In this document: in pieces, positions 1-7,617 of the stretch | How the letters are laid out: the number at the start of each line of letters is the position of its first letter | Position numbering within the stretch: the first letter of the stretch is position 1 | Source of the DNA: Alicyclobacillus contaminans DSM 17975 | GTDB lineage: Bacteria; Bacillota; Bacilli; Alicyclobacillales; Alicyclobacillaceae | DNA: 39,997 nt | Reading direction: 5' to 3' | Assembly (NCBI RefSeq): GCF_000429525.1 | Contig: NZ_AUCA01000032.1 | Location: forward strand, 1 to 39,997 | Position numbers and translations under genes: made by a program | The notes under the pieces: generated by a model | Told to the model about the DNA's origin: nothing | Seen by the model: the letters and a program-made list of their open reading frames with translations, nothing else | The model's database searches: none

Positions 1-2
1 CG

Positions 3-239
3 TATACACCGAAGCAACGGATGGCACGCAAGCTGATGACCAAGCGTGGACGAGCGATATACGCCAAGCGCAAGGTGATTATCGAGCCTGTGTACGGCCA
101 CATCAAGGCATGCATGGGATTCATTCGCTTGTCCCTGCGTGGGCTTGCCAAAGTACAAGGAGAGTGGTCATTGGTGGCCATGTGTCACAACCTATTGAAG
201 ATATTCCGGAATGGATGGTCGAGGTTGGCGACCATGTGA
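3..239 (+). CDS. IS1182-like transposase, C-terminal part (cut by window edge)
   Basis: The frame is open from the first bases of the window to a TGA at 237-239, so only the C-terminal ~78 residues are visible. The stretch IIEPVYGHIK followed by GFIRLSLRGL, KVQGEW and HNLLKI matches the end of IS1182-family DDE transposases; the glutamate in EPVYG would be the third catalytic acid. Whether the element is complete cannot be judged because its left part lies outside the window. Between this stop and the terminator at 395 I see no further gene and could not fix the right inverted repeat. Confidence 0.8.
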   Translation, partial: YTPKQRMARKLMTKRGRAIYAKRKVIIEPVYGHIKACMGFIRLSLRGLAKVQGEWSLVAMCHNLLKIFRNGWSRLATM

Positions 240-394
240 GTCCTTGCATCGGGGGCGAGACAGCACGGAGTAAGTACAACCGCACGCGGGATGCCTAGAA
301 TTCACCACTTAGATTCAAAGATACCAACGGTGTAGAGCATGTCCTTTGGTCGATTACTCGGACACGCTCCTAGAACACTTCGAAATATTGGAGT

Positions 395-430
395 GGGCCG
401 AAAGGTGCATTGCCTTTCGGTCCCATTTTT
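395..430 (+). terminator. intrinsic terminator
   Basis: An 11-bp stem (395-405 with 413-423, one G-T pair) with a 7-base loop is followed by a run of T (425-431). It separates the transposase end from the EAL gene. The reverse strand lacks a comparable T run, so it most likely acts on rightward transcripts. Confidence 0.75.
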
Positions 431-525
431 TACGATATGTTTACCAGTTGTTTAAGTAGGTTTTATGGAGCCGTTGTACACTGCGGATACAGTACGTGGC
501 AAGCGCCACGAAAGGGGACGTTTCA

Positions 526-1356
526 ATGACGACACCATACAGTTCCGCCCCGATGGAAACGACACCCACCCCGCTGATGTCGGCGGCGGATTGCGGCGAC
601 ACGCAGTTACAGGAATCGTTTGTGCACATTCTAGAAGAGGGACTCGTAACACCGCAGTACCAACCGATTGTCAACCTGGTGAACGATGGGCTGGTCGGTT
701 GGGAGGGGCTCATCCGGGGACCGAAGGACACGGCGCTCGAGTCGCCGCTGGCCTTGTTTGCGTTGGCAGAACGGTTGGGACATCTTCGTGATTTGGAGCG
801 CTTGTGCAGAGAGCGCACGATTGCCGGTGCCGATCTTCAGCCGCAGGAGAAGCTGTTTCTCAACATACATCCCAGGACGCTGACGGATCCGACCTTTCGT
901 GAAGGGGAGACGCGGACGCTGATTGAGACAAGGCAGCTTCGGGCTGACCGCATCGTGTTTGAAATTACGGAACACCAGGCGATTGACGACTACGCGCTGC
1001 TGCGTCGAGTGGTCAACCATTATCGGAAGCAGGGGTATCAAATTGCGTTGGACGACACGGGGGCCGGCTACTCCGGATTGGTGACGCTGATGGAAGTCAA
1101 ACCGGATGTCGTCAAAATTGATATGAATCTGATTCGGCGATTGCATGAAGACCAGACCAAGCAGGATATTGTACGGGCCATTTGCCAGGTGTCCTCGGGT
1201 TTCGGCGCCGTGGTCATCGCGGAAGGCATTGAGACGCCGGAAGAGTTGGCGGCGGTTCGTCGCTGTGGGGTTCCTTATGGGCAGGGCTATTTGTTGGGGG
1301 TACCGACGCATCGGTGTCGGGTGCAGCCGCTGGACCCTCCAGGTCTCTTCGGCTGA
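526..1356 (+). CDS. stand-alone EAL-domain protein (c-di-GMP phosphodiesterase-like)
   Basis: 276 residues containing a single EAL domain and no GGDEF, PAS or membrane segment, so a cytosolic protein expected to hydrolyse cyclic di-GMP to pGpG. The signature reads EGLIRG (Glu about residue 60) instead of EALxR, but the metal and catalytic positions appear kept: N in FLNIHP (113), E in FEITEH (146), the DD pair in ALDDTGAGYS (176/177), K in VVKID (197), E in AEGIET (233) and Q in YGQGYLLG (253). An earlier in-frame GTG at 496 exists, but AAAGGGGAC ends seven bases before the ATG at 526, which I take as the start. The gene appears monocistronic. Activity rather than mere c-di-GMP binding is inferred from the retained residues. 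Confidence 0.85.
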   Translation: MTTPYSSAPMETTPTPLMSAADCGDTQLQESFVHILEEGLVTPQYQPIVNLVNDGLVGWEGLIRGPKDTALESPLALFALAERLGHLRDLERLCRERTIAGADLQPQEKLFLNIHPRTLTDPTFREGETRTLIETRQLRADRIVFEITEHQAIDDYALLRRVVNHYRKQGYQIALDDTGAGYSGLVTLMEVKPDVVKIDMNLIRRLHEDQTKQDIVRAICQVSSGFGAVVIAEGIETPEELAAVRRCGVPYGQGYLLGVPTHRCRVQPLDPPGLFG

Positions 1357-1413
1357 CTTCCGCGCGTGAACTTGCTTGCAGGATATAGTAGACTGGTGAG
1401 GAGAGATGCTGGA

Positions 1414-1432
1414 TTGTCCTGTGTTGGGACAA
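1414..1432. promoter_or_regulatory. palindrome upstream of fabV (possible operator)
   Basis: TTGTCC and GGACAA form perfect 6-bp arms separated by 7 bases, about 37 bases before the fabV start. The position between the EAL stop and the fabV ribosome site suits an operator or a short leader hairpin. No cognate regulator can be named. Confidence 0.3.
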
Positions 1433-1469
1433 CCTCCTTGGCATCCGCGGATGTGGAAGGAGAAAGTCC

Positions 1470-2651
1470 ATGGTCATTCAACCCAAAGTTCGAGGATTCA
1501 TCTGCACCACCGCGCATCCGGTCGGCTGTGCAAAGCACGTTCAAGAGCAGATTGATTACGTGAAGTCGCAGCCTCGTGTGGAAGGACCAAAGAAGGTTCT
1601 GGTCATTGGTTCGTCCACCGGCTACGGCCTGGCGTCGCGAATTGCTGCTGCCTTCGGCAGTGGTGCGGCAACCCTCGGTGTGTGTTTTGAAAAGCCGGCG
1701 TCGGACAATCGGACGGCGACGGCGGGATGGTACAACACGGCCGCGTTCCACGAGGCGGCGAAGGCGGCGGGATTGTACGCCAAGACCATCAATGGTGACG
1801 CATTTTCCGATGCAATCAAGCAGGAAGTCATCGACATCATCCGCAGCGACCTGGGGCAGGTTGACCTGGTGATTTACAGTCTGGCCTCACCGCGGCGCAC
1901 GCATCCGCGCACCGGAGAAACGTTCAGTTCGGTGCTCAAACCCATCGGGAAACCGTTCACCGACAAGACCGTCAATTTCCACACGGGCCAGGTTTCCGAG
2001 GTTTCTCTGGAACCGGCGACGGATGAGGAAATTCGGCAAACGGTCGCCGTCATGGGCGGAGAGGACTGGGACATGTGGATGCACGCGCTGAACGAGGCGG
2101 GTGTGCTTGCGGACGGGGTGATGACCGTCGCGTACTCGTACATTGGCCCCGAACTCACCAAGGCCGTGTACCGGGACGGAACCATCGGCAGGGCCAAAGA
2201 CGACCTGGAAGCGACGGCACACGCGTTGACCGACTACCTGAAGACGCGCGGCGGTCGGGCGTTCGTCTCGGTGAACAAGGCGGTGGTCACGCAATCCAGT
2301 TCGGCCATCCCCGTGGTGCCGCTGTACATGTCTCTCTTGTTCCGCGTCATGAAGGACAAAGGCCTGCATGAAGGATGCGCCGAACAAATGTATCGACTGT
2401 TCGCGCAGCGATTGTACGGCCAGAACGAGATTCCGGTGGATGAGGCGGGGCGGATTCGTCTTGATGACTGGGAAATGAAGGAAGATGTTCAGGCGGAGGT
2501 TCGGTCGCTGTGGACGCAGGTGACGACCGAGAACCTGTTGGCGCTGACCGACATCGAAGGGTACCGTTCCGAGTTCATGAAGCTGTTCGGATTCGGCCTG
2601 GCTGGGGTGGATTACGCGGCGGATGTCAATCCGGACGTTCCGTTCGCGTAA
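1470..2651 (+). CDS. fabV: FabV-type enoyl-ACP/trans-2-enoyl-CoA reductase
   Basis: 393 residues, the usual FabV length. FabV performs the last reduction of the fatty-acid elongation cycle with NAD(P)H and is an extended SDR relative. The N-terminus MVIQPKVRGFICTTAHPVGC is typical, the nucleotide-binding loop is GSSTGYGLASR (about residues 48-58), and the family-specific catalytic pattern Tyr-X8-Lys is present as YSYIGPELTK (Tyr222, Lys231). AAGGAG lies 7 bases before the ATG. The family is commonly insensitive to triclosan, unlike FabI. The gene stands alone, followed by its own terminator, so I cannot tell whether it is the main or a secondary enoyl reductase in this organism. Confidence 0.93.
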   Translation: MVIQPKVRGFICTTAHPVGCAKHVQEQIDYVKSQPRVEGPKKVLVIGSSTGYGLASRIAAAFGSGAATLGVCFEKPASDNRTATAGWYNTAAFHEAAKAAGLYAKTINGDAFSDAIKQEVIDIIRSDLGQVDLVIYSLASPRRTHPRTGETFSSVLKPIGKPFTDKTVNFHTGQVSEVSLEPATDEEIRQTVAVMGGEDWDMWMHALNEAGVLADGVMTVAYSYIGPELTKAVYRDGTIGRAKDDLEATAHALTDYLKTRGGRAFVSVNKAVVTQSSSAIPVVPLYMSLLFRVMKDKGLHEGCAEQMYRLFAQRLYGQNEIPVDEAGRIRLDDWEMKEDVQAEVRSLWTQVTTENLLALTDIEGYRSEFMKLFGFGLAGVDYAADVNPDVPFA

Positions 2652-2676
2652 ATTTCCTCGGTGTGGATGGGATGCG

Positions 2677-2705
2677 GCGGCTGCAGAGATGCAGCCGCTG
2701 TTTTG
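2677..2705 (+). terminator. intrinsic terminator after fabV
   Basis: A 9-bp perfect stem (2677-2685 with 2690-2698) closed by a GAGA tetraloop is followed by TGTTTTGC. It ends the fabV transcript. Confidence 0.8.
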
Positions 2706-2766
2706 CTGACCGGCAGATGAAAGCGCAATTCGCCGATGACACGCTGGAAGAGAGGGGGTGTCACCA

Positions 2767-3234
2767 TTGATCCGAGTCCTCTTTGTCTGCTTGGGCAATA
2801 TCTGCCGTTCTCCGATGGCGGAGGCGGTGTTTCGGAAACAGGTTCAGGACGCTGGGCTCGCGGATGCCATCGCGGTGGACTCCGCAGGGATTGGCGGCTG
2901 GCACGCGGGAGAGCGCCCACACCGGGGCACGCTCGCCGTTCTCGCGGCGCACGGCGTGGACGCAAGCGGCCTGTGTGCGAGACAGGTGACGCCGGTGGAC
3001 ATCCGGAATTTTGACTACATCGTTGCCATGGATGAAGAAAACCTGGACGGTCTGGAACGCCTGGGCGCCCGCGTCGGCGAGCGGGTGTTCCGACTGTTGG
3101 ACATCGTGCCGGACAGTCCTATGCAGAATGTGCCCGATCCGTACTACTCCGGCAACTTCGACCTGGTCTATGACCTGGTCGAGCGGGGGTGCGCGGCGCT
3201 GCTGCAAAAAATTCGGCAGGAGCACGGTTTGTAA
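2767..3234 (+). CDS. low-molecular-weight protein-tyrosine phosphatase
   Basis: About 155 residues, the normal length of the family. The P-loop CLGNICRS (C-X5-R) sits at residues 8-15 and the general-acid loop appears as VPDPYYSG near residue 120, so both catalytic elements are intact. Such enzymes dephosphorylate tyrosine (or arginine, as in YwlE) on proteins. The start is not certain: GTG at 2758 directly abuts the GAGGGGG ribosome site, while TTG at 2767 has the right 7-8 base spacing, so TTG is preferred. No tyrosine kinase gene lies nearby, so the substrate is unknown. Confidence 0.88.
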   Translation: MIRVLFVCLGNICRSPMAEAVFRKQVQDAGLADAIAVDSAGIGGWHAGERPHRGTLAVLAAHGVDASGLCARQVTPVDIRNFDYIVAMDEENLDGLERLGARVGERVFRLLDIVPDSPMQNVPDPYYSGNFDLVYDLVERGCAALLQKIRQEHGL

Positions 3235-3394
3235 TCTGGTCATTGTGGTTTTCGGCGCCCATTCTCGCCATCGCCGCGCACGCCGCGAAGCGCCTCTCGT
3301 CCGGCCAATGCCGTCGCCGTGGCTTGCCCGCATGGACGAACGGCCTGTCGCACAGACTGTGCATAAAACCGGATGAGCGGGGGGAGCACAGGCG

Positions 3395-4003
3395 ATGAGG
3401 CGGTGTCGGCGTTGGTGGGTGACAGCGTTCTGTGGAATCGCGATGGGAATGCTCGCATCTCGGAGCGCCCTCATTCAGCCGGGGGTTGCAACGGAAGTTG
3501 AATCGTGGGCCAAAGAGTTGTCCCGGGGCCACCTGACCGGTGATTTCCCGGGGCATCCCCATTGGTACATCCATCCTCAGCAGCTTCAGCCGGGCGATAT
3601 TCTGCTCTGCCACAATCCGAATGGAGCGTACGGGTATTGGACGCACGCCGTGCTGTACGTCGGCGACGATCGTGTGGTGGATGCGTTCGATGTGGAACAC
3701 GGCACCATCTATCAACCGTTGACCTGGTACCAGCGGTATTCGGAAGTCGCGGCCTTTCGCTGTCCGCCCCCCCGTATTCAGGGGGCGCGCCTGGTGGAAT
3801 TGGCGCGGCGGGAGGTGGGGAAACCGTACGATCCGTTCGCCGGCCTGGCGGACAGCCGCAGTGAATACTGCAGCAAATTGGTCTGGCGGGTGTATCATGC
3901 CGCGGGCGCCGACCTTTGTGCGGAAAAACCCTGGGTGTTGCCGGATGACATTGCGCACAGTGCGCACTTGCGTTGCGTGGCGCACTGGGGGAGCGCCTCG
4001 TGA
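3395..4003 (+). CDS. secreted YiiX-like permuted NlpC/P60 (papain-like) amidase
   Basis: 202 residues. An N-terminal basic stretch plus hydrophobic helix (RRWWVTAFCGIAMGMLA) looks like a signal peptide or anchor. The body has the circularly permuted papain-like layout of the YiiX/YebB group: LQPGDILL, then the histidine in YWTHAVLYVG, and late the cysteine in SEYCSKLVW. These enzymes cut amide or thioester bonds; the substrate here is unknown, cell-wall or lipid-linked molecules being plausible. GGGGGGAG precedes the ATG. The stop overlaps the GTG start of the next gene, so the two are probably translationally coupled. Bases 3235-3394 between the phosphatase and this gene show nothing recognisable. 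Confidence 0.7.
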   Translation: MRRCRRWWVTAFCGIAMGMLASRSALIQPGVATEVESWAKELSRGHLTGDFPGHPHWYIHPQQLQPGDILLCHNPNGAYGYWTHAVLYVGDDRVVDAFDVEHGTIYQPLTWYQRYSEVAAFRCPPPRIQGARLVELARREVGKPYDPFAGLADSRSEYCSKLVWRVYHAAGADLCAEKPWVLPDDIAHSAHLRCVAHWGSAS

Positions 4004-4501
4004 CAAAGAATGTGCACGGAGTGCTGCACACCGCGCTCCGATGCTATGGTACGTATCTGCTTTTGAGCGCGGGGTCGCTGGCCGCTTTCAATCATCCTTG
4101 GCTGCAGCGGGGAATGGTGAGTGTGTGGATGTTTGGCTGGGCGTGGGCTGCGGTTCGGAGGGGTAAGGAGCGCCAGCCCATCCGCGACTGGGCCGTGGCC
4201 ATGGTCTGCTTCCTCTCGCCGGGGCTGATATTGGACGTGGCATCGTGCACAGGCGTGTTCGGCAGCGCCGAACTTCTTGAATTCTGGTATCATCCGTTTG
4301 TTCCCATACTGGAATGGTTGCAGGGACGATGGGGGAAACCTGTCGCTGTTCTATACGTCCCTGCGCCTGCTTCCTGTGGTTTGGCTCGCGCTGTCTATCA
4401 TTCTGTGGGCTCGACTTGCGCGGAAGGCAGCGCAGGCCGAACTTTGGCCAGCAGCACGAGAAAACCCGGAACCGCCACCGCGAGCAGAACCAGAGCCGTG
4501 A
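4000..4501 (+). pseudogene. small multi-spanning membrane protein, frameshifted in a G5 run
   Basis: Translation starts at GTG 4000, overlapping the stop of the upstream amidase. Frame 1 codes a hydrophobic protein to PILEWLQGRWG; at the five-G run 4331-4335 the sensible continuation moves to the next frame (NLSLFYTSLRLL, then VVWLALSIILWARLARKAA) and ends at 4501. Dropping one G gives an uninterrupted 166-residue protein with about four membrane segments and a Pro/Glu-rich tail. As it stands, frame 1 runs on to 4563 with a non-membrane tail. This may be a real inactivation, phase variation or a homopolymer sequencing error. No family recognised. Its last ~100 bases overlap the convergent CPBP gene. 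Confidence 0.6.
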
Positions 4502-5297
4502 TGACGAGATACGGTCCAACCACCGAATACAGGTTGCTGATGGCCAGAAAGTCGTACGTGTAGTGTATCAACACGGCCACCAGGAAGCGACGGGTGAGAA
4601 TGGCCGCCAACGCGAGCAGTGCCCCCATGATTCCCAGAACGATGAACGACCAGGCCTTGTATGAAGAGAACTCCTGGTAATGCGCCAATCCAAAGACGAG
4701 TGAACTGGCGGCCACCGCGCCGACCAGAGATAGCGTCCGAAACCTCGCTGAAGTCGCCCATTTGGCGGCGGCTGCCCATTTGACCCCCATCAGCAGCACC
4801 ACAATCATGGACCACCGCCAGTACTCCTCCAGACAACCGAGGAAGGCGATGCCGGCGGCCGCCCACACGTTCAGGTCCTGCGAGGGAATGCCGATGTCCT
4901 GATCCGATGAAAAGGAGGGCAACAGGTAGTCCACGAGACTGGAAAACCCGCCCGTCAACGCCAGCCAGATGATGACAAACACGCCGTAGCGCATCACGGG
5001 CAGCGCGATTCTATACATCTTCAGCAAGCCCGGGGAAACCGGCGCGGGGTTCGCCGACACCGGTTTGAGCTGCTGATGACCACTGGCGATCCGCGTCATA
5101 AACGTCCGCGTCAACAGGAAAATGGAAGCGATGAATACGACAACCAGCAGTGCCCCGGCGGATATATCGTTTGCTTCCACCGACGCGGGGGCGATGCTGG
5201 TGATGGCGATATCAAACCCCAGAAAAGCCATGAACACGACCTGCCACACAGGGATATCCTGAGTGAGGCGTCGCGCCATGTCATGCCACAGTTTCAA
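4398..5297 (-). CDS. CPBP (CAAX protease/bacteriocin-immunity-like) membrane protein, divergent motifs
   Basis: 299 residues with about eight membrane helices. The C-terminal half has the order of an intramembrane CPBP glutamic protease: CLEEYWRWS (motif 1), VFGLAHYQEF (FxxxH, motif 2) and LIHYTYDF (motif 3). Motif 1 reads EExxR rather than EExxxR, and motif 3 is HxxxD rather than HxxxN/D, so activity is uncertain. The frame extends to 5645, but GAGGTG lies six bases before a TTG at 5297, giving MKLWHDMARR; this start is chosen. It is divergent from the SDR cluster and shares its promoter region; function unknown. Confidence 0.65.
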   Translation of the reverse strand: MKLWHDMARRLTQDIPVWQVVFMAFLGFDIAITSIAPASVEANDISAGALLVVVFIASIFLLTRTFMTRIASGHQQLKPVSANPAPVSPGLLKMYRIALPVMRYGVFVIIWLALTGGFSSLVDYLLPSFSSDQDIGIPSQDLNVWAAAGIAFLGCLEEYWRWSMIVVLLMGVKWAAAAKWATSARFRTLSLVGAVAASSLVFGLAHYQEFSSYKAWSFIVLGIMGALLALAAILTRRFLVAVLIHYTYDFLAISNLYSVVGPYLVITALVLLAVAVPGFLVLLAKVRPALPSAQVEPTE

Positions 5298-5480
5298 ACA
5301 AGTCACCTCGTAAATTGGTCTTGAAATCATTCCTCTGACAAACATAAAGGAATCCCCGGACGCTGTCCATGCCCTGCACGCCCCATATTTGTCTGCTTCG
5401 CCGCATAAATTGAGGTGGGGAGAGCAGGAAAGCGAGCGTTCGAAGTGAATTCCATAAGTGTTGACTAAATTCTTAACAGA

Positions 5481-5510
5481 TTGAAATTTTGTTTCAACCA
5501 ATCGGTCGGT
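5481..5510. promoter_or_regulatory. two adjacent palindromes, the second TetR-operator-like
   Basis: TTGAAA-N5-TTTCAA (5481-5497) abuts ACCAATCGGTCGGT (5497-5510), a near-palindrome of the ACCGACCGNNNGGT style typical of TetR-family operators on fatty-acid or acyl-CoA catabolism genes. It lies 62 bases before the SDR start and upstream of the whole SDR-ACAD-kinase cluster. No TetR gene is in the window, so control by a distant regulator is inferred. A weak TTGACT at 5461 could be a -35 element. The rest of 5298-5571 shows nothing else. Confidence 0.45.
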
Positions 5511-5571
5511 AGTCTTTGTCATGTCCATTCGGTGGTACGTCCGGTGACCACCAAAGGCAGAGGTGAAACGA

Positions 5572-6345
5572 ATGAATGTGTTTGAACTGTTTCGGCTGGA
5601 TGGTAAAGTCGCGCTGATCACCGGCGGTGGTCGAGGACTCGGCAAGCAAATTGCCCAGGCTTACGCGGAAGCGGGCGCCGACCTGGTGCTCTGCTCGCGG
5701 CGCGTGGAGAACTGTGAACAGGTGAAGAAGGAACTCGAAGCCACCGGAGTCCGGGCGCTGGCGCTGCCCCTGGATCTGACGCGGCCCGAGTCGGTCAAAG
5801 CAGCGGTGGCCAAAACCCTGGAGCACTTCGGAAGGGTGGATATCCTGGTCAACAACGGCGGCGCATCTTGGGGACACCCGGCGGTGGATATGCCCTACGA
5901 GGCGTGGATGAAGGTGTTGCAGACCAATCTGACCGGGACGTTCCTGATGTCGCAGGAGGTGGGCCGGTTCATGATGCAAAACGGCGGGGGGAAAATCATC
6001 AACATCGCCTCGGTGGCCGGGCTGCGCGGATCTGACGAGCGCGTGCTGGACGCGGTCGGCTACAGCGCGAGCAAGGGCGGCGTCATCAGCCTCACCCGGG
6101 ATTTGGCCATTAAGTGGGCCAAGCACAACATTTATGTCAATGCCATCGCTCCCGGCTTCTTCCCGACGAAGATGACGAAAGGCGTACTGGAACATGCGGA
6201 GCGCGAGATTGTCAATAATACGCCGCTGCGCCGCATCGGGGGAGAGCGAGATCTGCAGGGGGCCGCGCTGTATTTCGCGTCCGCAGCATCCGATTACACC
6301 ACCGGACAGGTGCTCGCCGTCGACGGCGGTACCACCGCGCGGTGA
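5572..6345 (+). CDS. SDR-family oxidoreductase
   Basis: 257 residues, classical short-chain dehydrogenase. The cofactor loop is TGGGRGLGKQ near residue 16, followed by NNGGASWG, the catalytic serine in INIASVAG, and YSASKGG (Tyr-X3-Lys). CSRR after the second strand suggests NADP(H) preference. It should interconvert a hydroxyl and a keto group; the substrate is not evident from sequence. AGAGGTG six bases before ATG 5572 decides the start over the GTG at 5563. The acyl-CoA dehydrogenase begins 24 bases after the stop, so it is probably cotranscribed and acts on the same carbon skeleton. Confidence 0.88.
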   Translation: MNVFELFRLDGKVALITGGGRGLGKQIAQAYAEAGADLVLCSRRVENCEQVKKELEATGVRALALPLDLTRPESVKAAVAKTLEHFGRVDILVNNGGASWGHPAVDMPYEAWMKVLQTNLTGTFLMSQEVGRFMMQNGGGKIINIASVAGLRGSDERVLDAVGYSASKGGVISLTRDLAIKWAKHNIYVNAIAPGFFPTKMTKGVLEHAEREIVNNTPLRRIGGERDLQGAALYFASAASDYTTGQVLAVDGGTTAR

Positions 6346-6369
6346 CGATGGAAAGGGGCTCTGCGGCGT

Positions 6370-7572
6370 ATGGACTTCGAATTTTCGGATAGAGTGAAAG
6401 CGCTTCAGGAAAAACTCACACGGTTTATGGAAGAGGTCGTGTACCCGAACGAGCCGGTCTATCGCGAGCAGCTGAACGCTGGGCCGACGCGTTTTGCCGA
6501 ACCGCCCATCATGAAGGAGATGCAGGCCAAGGCTAAGGCGGCGGGCCTGTGGAACCTGTTTCTTCCCGATGAGCGTTGGGGACCGGGCCTGAGCCATCTC
6601 GAATACGCGCCGCTCTGCGAAATCATGGGCCGGTCAGAGATTGCGCCCTTGGTGTTCAACTGTAACGCGCCGGATACGGGGAACATGGAGGTGCTGGTAC
6701 AGTACGGCACGCCGGAGCAACAGGAGATGTGGTTGAAACCGTTGTTGAACGGCGAGATCAGATCGGCGTTTTGCATGACGGAGCCGGATGTGGCTTCCTC
6801 TGACGCCACCAACATTCGCGCCAGCATTGTGCGCGATGGCGACGAGTACGTGATCAATGGCCGCAAGTGGTGGTCCTCGGGGGCAGCCCATCCGGACTGC
6901 AAAATCGCGATTGTCATGGGATTGAGCAATCCGGATGCGCCCGTCCATGAGCGCCAGTCCATGATTTTGGTGCCGTTGGACACGCCGGGTGTGAAGGTGG
7001 AGCGGATCCTCACGGTGTTTGGCTACGACGACGCCCCGCACGGTCACGCCGAAGTGGTCTTTGACCATGTGCGCGTACCGGCGAAGAACATTCTCTGGGG
7101 AGAGGGCAAGGGCTTCGCCATCGCTCAGGGGCGGCTCGGACCCGGGAGAATTCACCATTGTATGCGAGCCATCGGGGCTGCGGAGCGCGCGCTCGACTAC
7201 ATGGTCAAACGGGCCAAGGAGCGGATTGCGTTCGGCCAACCGTTGGCAGACCAGGGGGTCATTCAAACGTGGATTGCCGATTCCCGGATTGAAATTGAGC
7301 AGGCTCGACTGTTGGTGCTGAAGGCGGCGTACATGATGGACATCGTCGGCAACAAGGCGGCGCGCAAAGAGATTGCCATGATCAAGGTGGTGGCGCCGAG
7401 CATGGCGCTGCGCGTGATTGATCGGGCCATCCAGGTTCACGGTGCGGCCGGAGTCAGCGGCGATTTTCCACTGGCCGCGATGTGGGCGTCCCATCGCACG
7501 CTGCGGTTGGCCGACGGGCCGGATGAGGTGCACCGCCGCTCCATTGCGCGGTTGGAATTGCGCGAGCATTGA
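6370..7572 (+). CDS. acyl-CoA dehydrogenase, ACAD10/11-like
   Basis: 400 residues. The FAD-site motif [13 protein letters not shown] and the following [10 protein letters not shown] are typical, as is the C-terminal helical domain with [13 protein letters not shown]. The position of the usual catalytic glutamate (YEGT in medium-chain enzymes) reads ADGPDEVH here, the variant found in ACAD10/ACAD11-like proteins. In that group and in LvaC of Pseudomonas, the enzyme works with a kinase to remove the 4-hydroxyl of hydroxyacyl-CoAs through a phosphorylated intermediate. The adjoining APH-fold kinase gene supports this reading; the exact substrate is an inference. Second gene of a three-gene cluster. 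Confidence 0.88.
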   Translation: MDFEFSDRVKALQEKLTRFMEEVVYPNEPVYREQLNAGPTRFAEPPIMKEMQAKAKAAGLWNLFLPDERWGPGLSHLEYAPLCEIMGRSEIAPLVFNCNAPDTGNMEVLVQYGTPEQQEMWLKPLLNGEIRSAFCMTEPDVASSDATNIRASIVRDGDEYVINGRKWWSSGAAHPDCKIAIVMGLSNPDAPVHERQSMILVPLDTPGVKVERILTVFGYDDAPHGHAEVVFDHVRVPAKNILWGEGKGFAIAQGRLGPGRIHHCMRAIGAAERALDYMVKRAKERIAFGQPLADQGVIQTWIADSRIEIEQARLLVLKAAYMMDIVGNKAARKEIAMIKVVAPSMALRVIDRAIQVHGAAGVSGDFPLAAMWASHRTLRLADGPDEVHRRSIARLELREH

Positions 7573-7617
7573 GCAGACCGTGGGTGTAACAAACGGGGAA
7601 GGAGGCGGGCGATCAGA

